NCBI GenBank assembly: GCA_002101205.1
Contig: LWTM01000077.1
Coordinates: 62,001-126,000 of the forward strand
Source: Cycloclasticus sp. symbiont of Poecilosclerida sp. N
GTDB taxonomy: Bacteria > Pseudomonadota > Gammaproteobacteria > Methylococcales > Cycloclasticaceae
Direction: 5' to 3'
DNA: 64,000 bases
Shown here: one piece after another, positions 8,080 to 17,527 of the stretch
How the letters are laid out: each line of letters opens with the position of its first letter
How positions within the stretch are numbered: the stretch's first letter is position 1
The notes under the pieces: generated by a model
Seen by the model: the letters and a program-made list of their open reading frames with translations, nothing else
The model's database searches: none
Told to the model about the DNA's origin: nothing
Translations under genes and position numbers: made by a program

Positions 8080-9215
8080 GCAATACTTTAGATTTAGCCA
8101 TAGCGCTACTTAAAAAGCAGTCCCTAACGCCGCAAGATGCTGGCTGCATGGACTTGATGGCCGAATATTTAGAGCAACGCGGCTTCAATATAGAATGGAT
8201 GAACTTCGGTGACACGCGAAACCTCTGGGCGCGACGCGGAAACGCCACTCCCCTATTCTGCTTTGCCGGACATACCGATGTTGTACCAACCGGCCCACTA
8301 GACCAATGGGATACACCACCGTTTGAGCCGACTATAAAAGGCGACTTACTCTATGCCCGTGGCGCAGCCGATATGAAAGGCAGCCTTGCCGCCATGCTAA
8401 CCGCTTGCGACAGCTTCATTCAACAGCACGCTGACCACAACGGCTCTATTGCCTTCCTTATCACCAGTGACGAAGAAGGTACCGCGCTTGATGGCACCGT
8501 TAAGGTCATGCATGCACTTAACAAGCGTAACGAAAAAATTGATTTTTGCATTGTTGGCGAACCATCCAGCCATAAAATCTTTGGCGATATGGTGCGCGTA
8601 GGTCGGCGTGGTTCTATCAATGGTTATTTAAAACTTATCGGTAAACAAGGCCACGTGGCTTACCCAGAATTAGTTGAAAACCCTATTCATAGGCTTGCGC
8701 CTATTTTATCGCTGCTAACGGCTGAAAAATGGGACGAAGGCAATGACCACTTCCCGCCTACCCACTTTCAAATATCTAATTTAAACTCTGGTACTGGTGC
8801 TACAAATGTTGTCCCAGGTCATGCAGATATGGCCTTCAATTTACGCTTTTCAAGCGAACTAACGCCCGCAGAAATTAAGCGCCGCATCACCTACATTATC
8901 GACCAACATTCAGACAATTATGAACTCACATGGGCACTCTCTGGCTTACCGTTTATTACCGAAAAAGGCACGCTTACAAATGCCGTCGAAAAAGCCGTTC
9001 ACGAAGTCACAGGAATAAGCCCTGTTTTATCCACTGGCGGCGGCATATCTGATGGCCGATTCATAGCGCCCAGTGGCGCACAACTCATAGAGCTAGGACC
9101 CATTAACGAAACCATTCATAAAATAAACGAATGCGTGAGCGTTAAAGATTTAGATACCTTATCCATTACTTACTGCAAAGTTTTAGAAAACATCTTGCTT
9201 GTAAGCATTGAATAA
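8076..9215 (+). CDS. dapE: Succinyl-diaminopimelate desuccinylase
   Basis: This is a 379-residue M20 metallohydrolase. Zinc-ligand motifs are present: FAGHTDVVP (His and Asp, about residues 66-74), [21 protein letters not shown] with the general-base Glu, and GEPSSHK. It releases succinate and LL-diaminopimelate in lysine synthesis. Its ATG overlaps the stop of the arsC-like gene (ATGA). It belongs to the dapC-D-arsC-like-E operon. The length and motifs are normal. Confidence 0.96.
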   Translation: MSNTLDLAIALLKKQSLTPQDAGCMDLMAEYLEQRGFNIEWMNFGDTRNLWARRGNATPLFCFAGHTDVVPTGPLDQWDTPPFEPTIKGDLLYARGAADMKGSLAAMLTACDSFIQQHADHNGSIAFLITSDEEGTALDGTVKVMHALNKRNEKIDFCIVGEPSSHKIFGDMVRVGRRGSINGYLKLIGKQGHVAYPELVENPIHRLAPILSLLTAEKWDEGNDHFPPTHFQISNLNSGTGATNVVPGHADMAFNLRFSSELTPAEIKRRITYIIDQHSDNYELTWALSGLPFITEKGTLTNAVEKAVHEVTGISPVLSTGGGISDGRFIAPSGAQLIELGPINETIHKINECVSVKDLDTLSITYCKVLENILLVSIE

Positions 9216-9216
9216 T

Positions 9217-10566
9217 ATGGACTATGACTACGATTTAGTCGCTATTGGTGGCGGAAGTGGCGGCATAGCAGGCACAAATCGCGCCGCTTCTTACGGCGCT
9301 AAATGCGCCGTTATTGAACAAGCACGTTTGGGCGGCACCTGCGTTAATGTTGGTTGTGTACCTAAAAAAGTCATGTGGTTTGCAGCCGCAACCGCAGATA
9401 CGCTTCACTCTGCTAAAAACTACGGGTTTGATGTCTCAATCAACCGCTTTGATTGGAACGAACTCAAACAAAAACGCGATGCCTATATCGAACAATTAAA
9501 CGGCATTTATGCCAACGGCCTAAATACCAACGGTGTTGATAACATTGAAGGTACTGCCACATTCATAGACGAACACACCATTCAGGTAGGTAACAAACAA
9601 ATCACTGCTGAACGATTCCTTATCGCCACCGGCGGCAAACCTAGTATTCCAGATATTCCAGGTGCTGAATATGGCATTACCTCCGATGACTTCTTTAAAC
9701 TTGAGAAACAACCCAAAAAAGTTGCTGTTATAGGCGCTGGCTTTATTGCCGTTGAATTAGCCGGCGTGTTTCAGTCGCTTGGCACACAAACAAGCCTACT
9801 TATTCGTCGCGAACAGCCTCTAAGACAATTTGATTCCATGCTTGGCAGCGAGCTCGTCAAAGCCATGCAACATCAAGGCATTACGCTTGAAACCAACACC
9901 TCCCCTACTGCCATTGAAAAAAACGCCAATAAAAAATTAATCATTCACACCCAAAACGGCACATTAAACGGTCAGTATGATGAAGTGCTTTGGGCTATTG
10001 GTCGTCACGCCAACACCGAATCGCTCAACTTGCAAAACGCGGGGTTAAGCACCAACAAACGTAGCTTTATAGACACGGACGAATGGCAAAAAACGGCTCA
10101 AGATAACATCTTTGCCGTCGGTGATGTGACAGGCAAAATTGCTCTAACACCCGTTGCCATTGCCGCCGCAAGAAGGCTAAGCGATCGCCTATACAATGGT
10201 CAAGAGAATCGGAAATTAGACTACAACCTAGTGCCCAGCGTCATATTCTCCCACCCCGCCATCGGCACAGTAGGGCTTACAGAACAAGAAGCGAATGAGC
10301 AATATCCCGGGCAAGTTAAAACGTATACCTCCAGCTTTAACCCCATGACGCAAGCCCTATCTGAAACCAAGCAAAAAACCACCATGAAGCTTGTTACTGT
10401 GGGTAAAGAAGAAAAAGTAGTTGGCTGCCATCTGTTTGGTCAAGACTCAGACGAAATTCTACAAGGCTTTGCCGTCGCCATTAAAATGGGCGCGACAAAA
10501 CAAGACTTTGACGATACCGTCGCCATTCATCCAACAAATGCCGAAGAATTAGTGACAATGACCTAA
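9217..10566 (+). CDS. gor: Glutathione reductase
   Basis: This is a 449-residue FAD/NADPH disulfide reductase. The FAD-binding motif GGGSGG is near residue 11. The redox-active pair C42/C47 sits in [13 protein letters not shown], and the second dinucleotide-binding motif [13 protein letters not shown] is central. The two arginines in [13 protein letters not shown] fit NADPH preference. The C-terminal HPTNAEE carries the catalytic His-Glu. Together these favour glutathione reductase over dihydrolipoamide dehydrogenase. I chose the ATG at 9217, one base after dapE ends, rather than an upstream in-frame TTG. It keeps glutathione reduced, which matches gshB at the other end of the window. Confidence 0.93.
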   Translation: MDYDYDLVAIGGGSGGIAGTNRAASYGAKCAVIEQARLGGTCVNVGCVPKKVMWFAAATADTLHSAKNYGFDVSINRFDWNELKQKRDAYIEQLNGIYANGLNTNGVDNIEGTATFIDEHTIQVGNKQITAERFLIATGGKPSIPDIPGAEYGITSDDFFKLEKQPKKVAVIGAGFIAVELAGVFQSLGTQTSLLIRREQPLRQFDSMLGSELVKAMQHQGITLETNTSPTAIEKNANKKLIIHTQNGTLNGQYDEVLWAIGRHANTESLNLQNAGLSTNKRSFIDTDEWQKTAQDNIFAVGDVTGKIALTPVAIAAARRLSDRLYNGQENRKLDYNLVPSVIFSHPAIGTVGLTEQEANEQYPGQVKTYTSSFNPMTQALSETKQKTTMKLVTVGKEEKVVGCHLFGQDSDEILQGFAVAIKMGATKQDFDDTVAIHPTNAEELVTMT

Positions 10567-10609
10567 ACCGGTCAGTAAATCACAAATTATCCAACGGACT
10601 ATTCACTCC

Positions 10610-10790
10610 CTATCCACCTTGACGCAACACATGCATATAAATCATCGCTGTTTGTAAATCAGCATGCCCTAATAATGCTTGAATCGTTCGAATATCCGTG
10701 CCTGTTTGCAACAAGTGCGTTGCAAAGGAATGCCTGAATGTATGTGTACTCACTTTTTTCACAATGCCGCACTTACTATACTGAACGTTT
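10610..10790 (-). pseudogene. C-terminal fragment of a tyrosine recombinase, integron-integrase-like
   Basis: On the minus strand a frame ending at 10610 reads [17 protein letters not shown], then [28 protein letters not shown] and stop. This is the catalytic C-terminus of a tyrosine recombinase. [12 protein letters not shown] holds the conserved H-x-x-R and LLGH the next His. The nucleophile Tyr (MIY-x-HVL) is kept. The [10 protein letters not shown] ... MIYxHVLxxGG pattern is close to integron integrases and some phage-type relatives. The N-terminal two thirds are missing, cut by an insertion-sequence remnant that begins at about 10795. Confidence 0.72.
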
Positions 10791-10794
10791 GATC

Positions 10795-11345
<551 letters not shown>

Positions 11346-11467
11346 ATTTTCTCATAAAAAATGATTGGTTTTTTGTTGCAATGTGTAAAGGGCTAAAATC
11401 AAATAGAATTTAGTCGTTTTTAAGCTGATAGGGGTGGTTTTTGGTTTGGGTTTTTAAGGGTTGACTA

Positions 11468-11557
11468 CATAACAGACCGCTCAAACATCGTTACGGCCGC
11501 AAAAAGCGCGGCCTCCACTGAACTCGCTATCGCTCGCCGTTTAGCGGGGCGTTAGGG
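11468..11557 (+). other. attC-like recombination site (integron cassette type)
   Basis: The left arm TAACAGACCGCTC (11470-11482) pairs imperfectly with the right arm AGCGGGGCGTTA (11543-11554). The right arm ends in GTTAGGG, one base off the GTTRRRY core. Inside lies a GC-rich imperfect stem around GGCCGC-AAAAA-GCGCGGCC. An outer AAC/GTT pair, an imperfect long inverted repeat with unpaired bases, and a length near 90 bp are the hallmarks of attC sites. The nearby minus-strand recombinase tail is oriented as an integron integrase would be. The call is structural only. Confidence 0.5.
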
Positions 11558-11574
11558 ACTAGGAGTTTTTTAAA

Positions 11575-11781
11575 TTGAAAGGAAATAAAGAACAGTTCGT
11601 CGATTATCACGAAGAGTTATTATTCACCGATTTAGCCACATTTAATGAACAATTGGCTGACTGGCTAGTGAAATATAACAGTGTAAGACCGCATAAAGGT
11701 TTAGAGTTAAAAACACCGATGCAGTATATTATTGAAAACAAACCACAGTGTAATATGTGGTGGACTCATACATGGGCTTGA
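11575..11781 (+). pseudogene. C-terminal fragment of an rve-type (IS481/IS3-like) transposase
   Basis: This 68-codon frame reads EQFVDYHEELLFTDLATFNE, then ADWLVKYNSVRPHKGLELKT and PMQYII. It is the end of an integrase-core transposase, where the N-x-x-RPH-x-GL-x-x-x-TP block is diagnostic. No N-terminal half or catalytic DDE set is present, so it is a fragment. It ends 57 bp before the rpsT start and lies in the promoter-proximal region of that gene. Confidence 0.7.
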
Positions 11782-11838
11782 CAAAACGTGTGTTTTTCAT
11801 CAAAATGCGCAATCTTTTACATCACCAGAGGATTTACC

Positions 11839-12108
11839 TTGGCTAACAGTGCACAAGCGTTAAAACGCGCCAAACAAGCAGAAAAAAACCGTCAGCTTAA
11901 TATGTCTGCGCGTACTCGATTACATACAAAAATTAAGCGTGTTGTGTATAGTGCCGATGAAGGTAACACTGAAGCATCTGAAGCTGCTTATAAAGAAGCG
12001 GTGCCTTATATCGATGGCGCTGTTACTAAAGGCCTTATTCACAAAAACAAAGCGGCTCGTTTAAAAAGCAGATTAAATACTCGTATTGTTAAGTTGAAAC
12101 AAGCATAA
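11839..12108 (+). CDS. rpsT: Ribosomal protein S20
   Basis: This is an 89-residue S20. I start it at the TTG at 11839, giving MANSAQALKRAKQAEKNRQL, the normal S20 N-terminus. The ribosome site AGAGGA at 11827-11832 is correctly placed. An in-frame upstream ATG would add 17 unrelated residues. A non-ATG start for rpsT is also known in E. coli, where it takes part in autoregulation of translation, so the same control may apply here. S20 binds 16S rRNA in the small subunit. A strong terminator follows at 12131. Confidence 0.95.
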   Translation: MANSAQALKRAKQAEKNRQLNMSARTRLHTKIKRVVYSADEGNTEASEAAYKEAVPYIDGAVTKGLIHKNKAARLKSRLNTRIVKLKQA

Positions 12109-12130
12109 CGATTATCTTAGATAATTTATA

Positions 12131-12158
12131 AAAAAGCCGACCTAATGGTCGGCTTTTT
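12131..12158 (+). terminator. Rho-independent terminator of rpsT
   Basis: A stem AGCCGACC/GGTCGGCT with a 4-nt loop (TAAT) is followed by TTTTTA. It has an A-run on the left, so it may also work for the converging proB transcript, which ends at 12176. Confidence 0.9.
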
Positions 12159-12175
12159 ATTGCCCTGCTTTTGCT

Positions 12176-13300
12176 TTAAAGCAAAACAAGGTTATCTCGG
12201 TGAATCACTTCAGGTTCCCCGAGATAACCAAGTAAACCCTCAATATCTTTGCTTTTTCTTTGCTTGATGCTTTCGATATCCGCCGAACTATAGTTCACCA
12301 ACCCACGAGCTATTTCTTCACCACTTTGGTCCACACAAGTCACTAATTCACCTCTATCAAAGTCGCCCATTAACGACACTATTCCAACAGGCAGCAGGCT
12401 GACACCAGATTGTTTGAGTGCTTTTGATGCCCCCTCATCTAACACCAATGTCCCTTTAATACCCAAATGTGTCGTCAACCACCGTTTGCGCGCCGAAACA
12501 GGCGCTTCAGCGGGCATAAATAAAGTACCTAGCTTTACCCCCCCTATAACATCCAGAATCACCTTTTGCTTCAAACCAGAAGCGATAACCGTAGCCGTGC
12601 CAGAACGTGCTGCAATGCGTGCCGCTGTTAATTTCGTTTGCATACCACCACGCCCAAAATCTCCTGCTCCTTCACTGGCCGCTGCATCTAACGTCTTATC
12701 CGCAACACTTACCTGCGATAATAATTTTGCACGAGCATTTATTCTAGGGTCAGCATCAAAGAAGCCGTCTTGGTCCGTTAGAATCATCAACAAGTCTGCG
12801 CTCATCAAGTTAGCAATGATCGCCGCCAAGGTGTCGTTGTCACCTACGCGTAGCTCTTCGTTAGCAACCACGTCGTTTTCATTGATGATGGGGACTACCG
12901 AAAGCTCTAATAGTGTTTTTATCGTGGCTCGTGCGTTTAAATATCTCGTCCTATTTGCCAAGTCGTCATGCGTGAGCAACACCTGAGCTGTTTTAAACCC
13001 TTTTGTTTGAAACCCTTCTTCATAGGCCTGAATCAAACCCATTTGCCCTACCGATGCGGCTGCTTGTAATTGTTGAAGTGCATGAGGGCGTGAAGACCAG
13101 CCTAATCTCACCATACCTTCAGCAACTGATCCAGATGAAACAATAATCACGTCAATGCCTCTCGCCTTAAGCTCACTGATTTGCTCAACCCAATGAGTAA
13201 TCGCGGCGCGATTTAAGCCTTGGCCGTTATCCGTCAATACGGCACTGCCAATTTTAATCACACAACACTTTGTTTTTTTTAAATCTTCTCTTGATTTCAT
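12176..13300 (-). CDS. proB: Glutamate 5-kinase with PUA domain
   Basis: This is a 374-residue ProB. An amino-acid kinase domain occupies about residues 1-260, with KIGSAVLTDN at the phosphate-binding N-terminus, VSSGSVAEGM, INENDVVA and DFGRGGMQTKLTAA. A C-terminal PUA domain follows from about 280. It phosphorylates glutamate in the first step of proline synthesis and is usually feedback-inhibited by proline. It lies 27 bp downstream of obgE on the same strand, the common obgE-proB order in Gammaproteobacteria. Length is normal. Confidence 0.95.
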   Translation of the reverse strand: MKSREDLKKTKCCVIKIGSAVLTDNGQGLNRAAITHWVEQISELKARGIDVIIVSSGSVAEGMVRLGWSSRPHALQQLQAAASVGQMGLIQAYEEGFQTKGFKTAQVLLTHDDLANRTRYLNARATIKTLLELSVVPIINENDVVANEELRVGDNDTLAAIIANLMSADLLMILTDQDGFFDADPRINARAKLLSQVSVADKTLDAAASEGAGDFGRGGMQTKLTAARIAARSGTATVIASGLKQKVILDVIGGVKLGTLFMPAEAPVSARKRWLTTHLGIKGTLVLDEGASKALKQSGVSLLPVGIVSLMGDFDRGELVTCVDQSGEEIARGLVNYSSADIESIKQRKSKDIEGLLGYLGEPEVIHRDNLVLL

Positions 13301-13327
13301 AGCAATACGTTAACTAATCTCGTCTGA

Positions 13328-14368
<1,041 letters not shown>

Positions 14369-14404
14369 TCAACTTATTTATTTCTGCTCAGTATTGTTTT
14401 ATCG

Positions 14405-14430
14405 GAGCCTCTGCATAACGCAGCGAGCGC
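14405..14430. repeat. Copy of a short repeat related to the element before acs
   Basis: GAGCCTCTGCATAACGCAGC followed by GAGCGC resembles the reverse complement of 53101-53127 (GAGATCTCTGCATAACGTAG then CGAGCAC). The shared core is CTCTGCATAACG(C/T)AGCGAGC. It looks like a solo end of a small inverted-repeat element, in the obgE upstream region. Confidence 0.5.
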
Positions 14431-14483
14431 CAGCAAAAATGACGAAAAGCGCAGTAGTGATACTGAGGTGTTCTTGTCGCAAT

Positions 14484-14512
14484 AAAAAACCCTGTCTTAG
14501 ACAGGGTTTTTT
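14484..14512. terminator. Bidirectional terminator between rpmA and obgE
   Basis: The stem CCCTGTC/GACAGGG with loop TTA is flanked by A6 and T6. On the minus strand it ends the rplU-rpmA transcript, so obgE-proB probably has its own promoter. Confidence 0.85.
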
Positions 14513-14551
14513 CTATGCACCTGCCGCTATAACCGCAGTGTTCTGCCCTAT

Positions 14552-14812
14552 TTACTGAGCAGTATCAATGCGAATGTATTTTTTGCGTTTCGGACCTTTA
14601 ATTTCAAAAATCACTTTGCCTTTTTCTGTCGCGAATAAAGTATGGTCTTTACCCATACCTACATTTTCGCCAGCATTAAATTTAGTGCCTCTTTGGCGAA
14701 CTAAAATATTACCTGCTAGAACACTTTGGCCGCCATAACGTTTAACGCCCAGTCGTTTTGACTCGGAATCGCGACCATTCTTAGTACTACCGCCTGCTTT
14801 CTTATGAGCCAT
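14552..14812 (-). CDS. rpmA: Ribosomal protein L27
   Basis: This is an 86-residue L27. It begins [20 protein letters not shown], the universal N-terminus that reaches toward the peptidyl transferase centre. [20 protein letters not shown] and GTKFHAG-type (here [10 protein letters not shown]) segments follow. The C-terminus [12 protein letters not shown] is ordinary. It lies 4 bp downstream of rplU, the standard L21-L27 operon. Confidence 0.96.
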   Translation of the reverse strand: MAHKKAGGSTKNGRDSESKRLGVKRYGGQSVLAGNILVRQRGTKFNAGENVGMGKDHTLFATEKGKVIFEIKGPKRKKYIRIDTAQ

Positions 14813-14816
14813 TCTA

Positions 14817-15272
14817 TTATTCCTTTTCTACTTTAGGTTTTGCCGTTACTTTAGGTTTTGCCGTTACTTTAGGTTTTGCCGTTACTTTAGGTTTTGCCGT
14901 TACTTTAGGTTTTGCCGTTACTTTAGGCTTCTCCGTTACTTTAGGTTTTAACTTAGCCTCACCTTCATTAATTCCAGTAATCGTAACTTCAGTGTAATAC
15001 TGACGGTGCCCCATTTTTTTCATATGGTGCTTTCTGCGCTTAAACTTAATGATGTTGATTTTTTTGTGACGACCTTGAGTTTTAACTTTTGCCGTGACTG
15101 TTGCGCCATCTATATTAGGCGTACCAACTTTTAAACCAGCATCGCTGTTTACTAGTAAGACTGAATCAAAAGTAACATCGCTACCTTCTTCAGTATCTAG
15201 TTTTTCTACTTTAAGAAAATCGCCTTCGGCAACTTTATATTGTTTACCGCCTGTTTGAATGACCGCGTACAT
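14817..15272 (-). CDS. rplU: Ribosomal protein L21 with a repeat-encoded basic tail
   Basis: The first 103 or so residues are a normal L21: [18 protein letters not shown] at the start, and [20 protein letters not shown] near the usual end. The frame then continues for about 45 residues as KPKVTEKP, five KVTAKP units and KVEKE, giving 151 residues in total. Typical bacterial L21 ends near 103. The tail is rich in Lys, Pro, Val and Ala, has no hydrophobic core and is probably unstructured and exposed. It is encoded by an exact 18-bp tandem repeat (see 14830-14937). L21 binds 23S rRNA in the 50S subunit. rpmA follows 4 bp later. Confidence 0.95.
   Translation of the reverse strand: MYAVIQTGGKQYKVAEGDFLKVEKLDTEEGSDVTFDSVLLVNSDAGLKVGTPNIDGATVTAKVKTQGRHKKINIIKFKRRKHHMKKMGHRQYYTEVTITGINEGEAKLKPKVTEKPKVTAKPKVTAKPKVTAKPKVTAKPKVTAKPKVEKE
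14830..14937 (-). repeat. 18-bp in-frame tandem repeat inside rplU
   Basis: The unit ACTTTAGGTTTTGCCGTT occurs five times without any change (14830-14919) and once with three changes (14920-14937). Each unit codes six residues (KVTAKP on the coding strand). Exact identity, even at third codon positions, points to recent expansion by slippage. Confidence 0.97.
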
Positions 15273-15363
15273 TGTCTAGAAACTCCCTAAATGATGGGTG
15301 GTTTTGAAAAGAGGCAGATTCTATCCTTTCGCCCGCATTTGGTCAATGCTAATAAACAACCCT

Positions 15364-15478
15364 GTTAGAAGTAAATTCCCTATCCTAGTAATTAAACGTG
15401 ACCCACCTAGATTTATTCTATCCCTATTTGGGGGCTGAATACTGAACCAGACAAATTTTCACGGGAGATTAAAACAGA
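15364..15478 (+). repeat. Copy A of a dispersed repeat (truncated element end)
   Basis: This segment starts GTTAGAAGTAAATT and includes CTGAATACTGAACC and ACAAATTTTCACG. It matches the reverse complement of 51911-52027 and 58115-58232 along about 115 bp. The match stops where a transposase remnant begins at about 15479, so this copy is cut. It lies in the upstream region of rplU. Confidence 0.8.
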
Positions 15479-15757
15479 ATTTGAGACCACCTGTGAACAA
15501 TTGAATATCTCATTATTTGTATTGTCTGCGGCAAGGCGGGCCGCCCAGAAAACCAAAATGGAATGGGTGTGTGGAACGTGCTAAGGGTACTAACCGTTAT
15601 GAGTTCTATCTATATTTATGTGGGAATCTTAACGGCATCAGCACTTAACATTGCGCTAGAAAAGTACCCGTGGTGTTATAACCACTATCGTCCTCACGAT
15701 AGTTTGGATTTGATGATGCCAATGGCGTATTGTCAATACATCAAAGAGACGGCCTAA
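15479..15757 (+). pseudogene. Remnant of IS481-like transposase
   Basis: The region 15273-15917 between rplU and the sigma gene holds no intact gene. From 15479 the plus strand reads EFETTCEQLNISLFVL, matching EFERACEALNISLFVL of the related relic at 27930. It ends in CYNHYRPHDSLDLMMP followed by AYCQYI, the rve C-terminus (YNxxRPHxxL). Frame changes and missing catalytic parts show it is dead. From 15758 to 15917 I see only a short open tail (EEAIAEALLSVL) of unknown origin. Confidence 0.72.
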
Positions 15758-15917
15758 ATGTCCTAGGTGTAGTGAACCCGATCACGTGTTTGTATTCTCG
15801 TTTAGGGCATACCAAAATGGCCGTTGAGGAAGCAATAGCAGAGGCGCTACTGAGTGTTCTTTAAACAATAATATAAAGGGAATTTAGCTGTAAGATAGTA
15901 AAAACAATTAAGGTCTA

Positions 15918-16412
15918 GTGTTGCAAGAGAAGCAAAAACAACTTGAATATGAACGATTAGTTTTAGTGCATAGCGATGATCTTTTTCGTTATGCGCTTTG
16001 GCGTTGCCGCGATAAAAGCATGGCGGAAGACTTGGTTCAAGAAACGTGTCTGCGGGCGTGGAAATCGTTAGATAAGTTACGTGATGTGTCTTCTAGCAAA
16101 GCGTGGCTGATGACTATTTTACGCAATGAACATGCTCGAGTGTATGTGCGTTATCAACCGGATATGGTGAGTATGGAGTTAGATACGGTGGCTTTGAAAG
16201 ATACAGCCAATGACACCAGTGCAGAAGCTTTCGCGCTGAAGTTGGCGTTGTTTGACTTGGCTGAAGAGTATAAAGAGCCATTGTTGTTACAGGTCATCGG
16301 TGGGCTTAGTTGTGAAGAAATTGCATCGGTTTGCAATATTACGAAAAGTGCAGCGATGACGCGGCTGTTTAGAGCTAAGCAAAAATTAAGAGAGGTATTA
16401 CGACCTGAATAA
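15918..16412 (+). CDS. ECF-type RNA polymerase sigma factor
   Basis: This 164-residue protein has sigma-70 region 2 (DLFRYALWRCRDKSMAEDLV then QETCLRAWKSLDKL, about residues 19-55). Region 4 has a helix-turn-helix (LLLQVIGGLSCEEIASVCNI, about 119-138). There is no region 1 or 3, as expected for ECF sigma factors. It starts with GTG at 15918; TTG at 15921 is an alternative. It sits 17 bp before a gene for a zinc-finger-type membrane anti-sigma factor, forming a standard pair. The inducing signal is not evident. Confidence 0.92.
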   Translation: MLQEKQKQLEYERLVLVHSDDLFRYALWRCRDKSMAEDLVQETCLRAWKSLDKLRDVSSSKAWLMTILRNEHARVYVRYQPDMVSMELDTVALKDTANDTSAEAFALKLALFDLAEEYKEPLLLQVIGGLSCEEIASVCNITKSAAMTRLFRAKQKLREVLRPE

Positions 16413-16429
16413 GGTCAAACGAGTGCAAA

Positions 16430-17125
16430 ATGCAATGTAAAGAGTTTGAATTTGAATATATAGCTGTGCCCAATGAAATAGCAGGTGATGCGTGCGAGCA
16501 TTTACAAGCTTGTCCGACGTGCCGGCTATTTGCGGAACAGCAAGCAATGTTTGAAAAACGATTGGATGATGTTATTCAGTGTGATGTAGCAGAAGGTTTT
16601 CGACACCTTGTTCGCGAGTATGTCGTCAATAAACGTCTTTCATTTTGGACGGCACCTAGATGTTCACTGGCCTTGGCCGCCTCTTTATTTATAGCAATAG
16701 GTTTGGTGACGGGGCATCAAGTTACAACAAGGCCAAATTTTCCAATCGATAGAATGGTTGTAGAGCATTTTGATTATGATGGTAGTGATTCTATACAAGC
16801 GTCGCATCAAATAAATTCGCAAGAATTGGCGCAAATAAGTCAACAATTTGGCGTGAGAGTAACATTAGAAAAGGGCATCAGCTATGCGGAGAAATGCTTG
16901 ATTGGTGATAGTTTTGGGTTGCATATGGTATATCAATACGATGGACAACCTATAACCGTTATTTATATGCCAGAGATGACCCTAGATGCGACTTTACCAT
17001 TTTATTACGCCGGTCTTAAAGGTTGGGTGAAACCAATGAATAGGGGTTCAATAGCCGTACTTGCCGGCTCCACAGCGAATCTTCCTGAGGAGGATTTTGC
17101 TGACCGTGCCATTAAATGGCTTTAA
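16430..17125 (+). CDS. Membrane anti-sigma factor (DUF3379-like)
   Basis: This 231-residue protein starts MQCKEFEFEY. A short cytosolic domain contains ACEHLQACPTC, a His/Cys arrangement resembling zinc-binding anti-sigma domains. One membrane helix follows at about residues 77-96 (CSLALAASLFIAIGLVTGH). The rest would be periplasmic. Its position directly after an ECF sigma gene is the main support. The likely role is to hold the sigma factor at the membrane until an envelope signal arrives. DUF3379 is my best guess for the C-terminal part. Confidence 0.78.
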   Translation: MQCKEFEFEYIAVPNEIAGDACEHLQACPTCRLFAEQQAMFEKRLDDVIQCDVAEGFRHLVREYVVNKRLSFWTAPRCSLALAASLFIAIGLVTGHQVTTRPNFPIDRMVVEHFDYDGSDSIQASHQINSQELAQISQQFGVRVTLEKGISYAEKCLIGDSFGLHMVYQYDGQPITVIYMPEMTLDATLPFYYAGLKGWVKPMNRGSIAVLAGSTANLPEEDFADRAIKWL

Positions 17126-17527
17126 AAAATAAATTAATTTGGTGCTTTTGTAGGGAGTGCGTTTCCACGCTTGTGTCATAACGCTAATCGCAGTGTGAGA
17201 ACAAAAGAACATTCATAAAGAACTCTTATCTGGCTTATTCTGGCGTTGATTGTCTCAGTGGATAAACGTCCACAGCTTTCGGCTCGCGTCAGTAAGGCTT
17301 ACTTCCTTTACGGCTAAATAATATTGATTTGCTCATTTAAAAGGCGAGTACAAACGCGCCATCTTGTTGCTTATTGTCGAGAGCCAGCGGTATAGTCCTA
17401 ACTGAAACATGATGGCAATAGCTGTACTTCTTTGAGTGCCCGCTATGCGGCGAAGAAAAGTTATATCCATGGTGGTAAGATGGCTGAAAAATGGCAATAG
17501 CTAGGTCATAATGAAGAGAGATTTATT
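17126..17527. other. Intergenic stretch without recognised content
   Basis: These 400 bp between the anti-sigma and MutS-like genes contain several stop codons in all frames. I see no conserved protein fragment, RNA or clear terminator. The codon-like run near 17280 (SARVSKAYFLYG then stop) could be a gene relic but is not recognisable. Confidence 0.4.

Noticed and set aside
12414-12986. Long open frame opposite proB
   Set aside because: Antisense shadow of a well-supported gene; no motif or ribosome site.
14830-14937. Repeat array in rplU as a CRISPR
   Set aside because: Units are contiguous, with no spacers, in frame and 18 bp long; it is a coding tandem repeat. No CRISPR array or cas gene was seen in the window.
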